Of a stretch of DNA of 7,815 bases, positions 6,899 to 7,815 are shown in pieces. A model generated the notes under the pieces. The model did not search any database. It saw nothing but the letters and a program-made list of their open reading frames with translations, and was not told the DNA's origin. Origin of the DNA: Elusimicrobiota bacterium. Lineage in GTDB: Bacteria > Elusimicrobiota > Elusimicrobia > UBA1565 > UBA9628. The number at the start of each line of letters is the position of its first letter. Position 1 is the stretch's first letter. Made by a program: the position numbers and the translations under genes. The stretch is from positions 1 through 7,815 of the forward strand of contig JAGWMT010000142.1 of the NCBI GenBank assembly GCA_028871595.1, in the 5' to 3' direction.

Positions 6899-7815
6899 GC
6901 GCCGCCCCGCTTGGTGAACCGGTAATGGGCCACGCGCCACTCTTCACCGTCCGCGTAACCGAACAGCTCCGCGCACGCCATGTAGAACATCCGCCACCGG
7001 CGCAGCCAGACGGCCGCGCCGTCTCCGTGCACCGCCCGGAGCGCGTCCAAAGCGGCGTCGCGGTTGCGGTCCAGGTTCGCCAGCCAATGGTTCGAGGTTT
7101 TCTCGTAATGCGTGCCGGCGACCGACCACTGCCGCTCCAGGACCAGATGATCCTGGAAGCGGGGCAGGAGATCCTGGGCGGGCATGATCCCACCTGTGAA
7201 GAAATGGCGCGCCATCCAGTCGTCAGCTCCCTCGTCCACGAACGGATAGGCGACGTCGCGGTGGCAGAAAATATGCACGAACAAGGCCCCGCCCGGCTTC
7301 AGCCACGTCGAAATCCGCCGCAGCAGTTCGGGGAAGTTGCACATGTGTTCGAACATTTCTACGGAGACGACCCGGTCGAATTGATGATCCGTCTCGAAGA
7401 CGTTCATGTCGCGGGTGAGGACCTCGACGTGGGAATATCCTCGCTTCCGCGCTTCGGCGAGGATGTGCTCCCTTTGCGGGGCCGAATTCGAGACCGCCGT
7501 GATCCGGGCGCGCGGGTATTTCTCCGCCATCCACAGCGTCAGCGAGCCCCAGCCGCAGCCCAATTCCAGTATCTCCTGGCCGTCGGCCAGGCCGGCGCGC
7601 TCCGCGGTCAGCGCCAGCATCGCCTCCTCGGCCCGATCCAAGGTCTCCCCGCCCGTCGGATACAACGCGCACGAATACTTCATCCGCGCGCCCAGCGCGA
7701 GGGCCATGAACGCCGGCGGCATTTCATAATGTTGCTCGTTGGCCTTCTCCGGAACGAGGGCGATGGGGCCGGCGGATAGCTCCGCGATCAGGCGCCGCAG
7801 GGCGTCCGGAGCCTT
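6895..7815 (-). CDS. CFAS-family SAM-dependent methyltransferase (5' end outside window)
   Basis: 306 residues are visible and the frame is open to the right edge, so the start is missing; family members of this type have a short N-terminal extension. Numbering from the edge, ANEQHYEMPPAFMALALG (25-42) is the substrate-side helix and MKYSCALYP contains Cys49. ILELGCGWGSLTLWMAEKYP (82-101) is SAM motif I, and SVEMFEHM carries Glu156. FVHIFCHRDVAYPF holds His181, and GTHYEKTSNHW contains Tyr237. All the classical cyclopropane-synthase active-site residues are therefore present. The tail WRMFYMACAELFGYADGEEW (274-293) is typical. It clearly differs from the second CFAS-type gene of the operon and lacks its long N-terminal domain in the visible part. 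As I recall, this branch resembles UfaM-like methyltransferases of furan fatty acid synthesis, but cyclopropanation is equally possible. It overlaps DUF1365 by 4 nt and is the first operon gene visible. Confidence 0.9.
   Translation of the reverse strand, partial: KAPDALRRLIAELSAGPIALVPEKANEQHYEMPPAFMALALGARMKYSCALYPTGGETLDRAEEAMLALTAERAGLADGQEILELGCGWGSLTLWMAEKYPRARITAVSNSAPQREHILAEARKRGYSHVEVLTRDMNVFETDHQFDRVVSVEMFEHMCNFPELLRRISTWLKPGGALFVHIFCHRDVAYPFVDEGADDWMARHFFTGGIMPAQDLLPRFQDHLVLERQWSVAGTHYEKTSNHWLANLDRNRDAALDALRAVHGDGAAVWLRRWRMFYMACAELFGYADGEEWRVAHYRFTKRGGA

Overview
The window has two parts of different character. Positions 1 to about 1250 have moderate GC (31 of 60 bases in 181-240) and carry small plus-strand genes of the accessory type. 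Positions about 1282-7815 have high GC (42 of 60 bases in 1381-1440) and carry long, tightly packed minus-strand genes. This suggests a high-GC, probably Gram-negative bacterium whose core-type chromosomal genes lie beside a laterally acquired segment. The sequence does not let me name a phylum.

Left part (plus strand): a possible 3' end of a gene (1-42) is followed by an imperfect hairpin shaped like an integron attC recombination site (77-156). Next comes an 81-codon reading frame that looks like the N-terminal half of a PD-(D/E)XK nuclease-like protein (175-420). It runs directly into an apparently orphan BrnA/CopG-type ribbon-helix-helix antitoxin gene (410-634). After 149 non-coding bases, which hold an inverted repeat and a good promoter, comes a compact type II toxin-antitoxin pair. 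A 60-aa antitoxin (784-966) overlaps a RelE/ParE-family toxin (954-1250) by 13 nt. The promoter sits so close to the antitoxin ATG that the mRNA may be leaderless, and a perfect 12-bp palindrome in its spacer is a candidate autoregulatory operator.

Right part (minus strand, read from 7815 to 1282): a CFAS-family SAM methyltransferase (cut by the window edge), a DUF1365 protein, an FAD-dependent amine-oxidase-type oxidoreductase, and a second, full-length CFAS-family methyltransferase. Each of these four genes overlaps the next by exactly 4 nt (GTGA or ATGA), which is strong evidence for one translationally coupled operon. The combination is a known conserved neighbourhood, linked in some bacteria to oxidative-stress lipid remodelling. 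A membrane fatty-acid modification pathway (cyclopropanation, or methylation plus desaturation as in furan fatty acid synthesis) is the best inference. A cytosolic PAS-PAS hybrid histidine kinase with a C-terminal receiver and a degenerate N-terminal receiver-like domain starts 45 nt after the last lipid gene. It may be co-transcribed with them, and it converges on the toxin gene with only 31 bp between the stops.

The points most worth following up are the attC-like hairpin with its truncated-nuclease/antitoxin junction, the leaderless promoter with embedded operator, and the lipid operon with two divergent CFAS paralogues. One of these paralogues has Gln where the classical bicarbonate-site His is expected.
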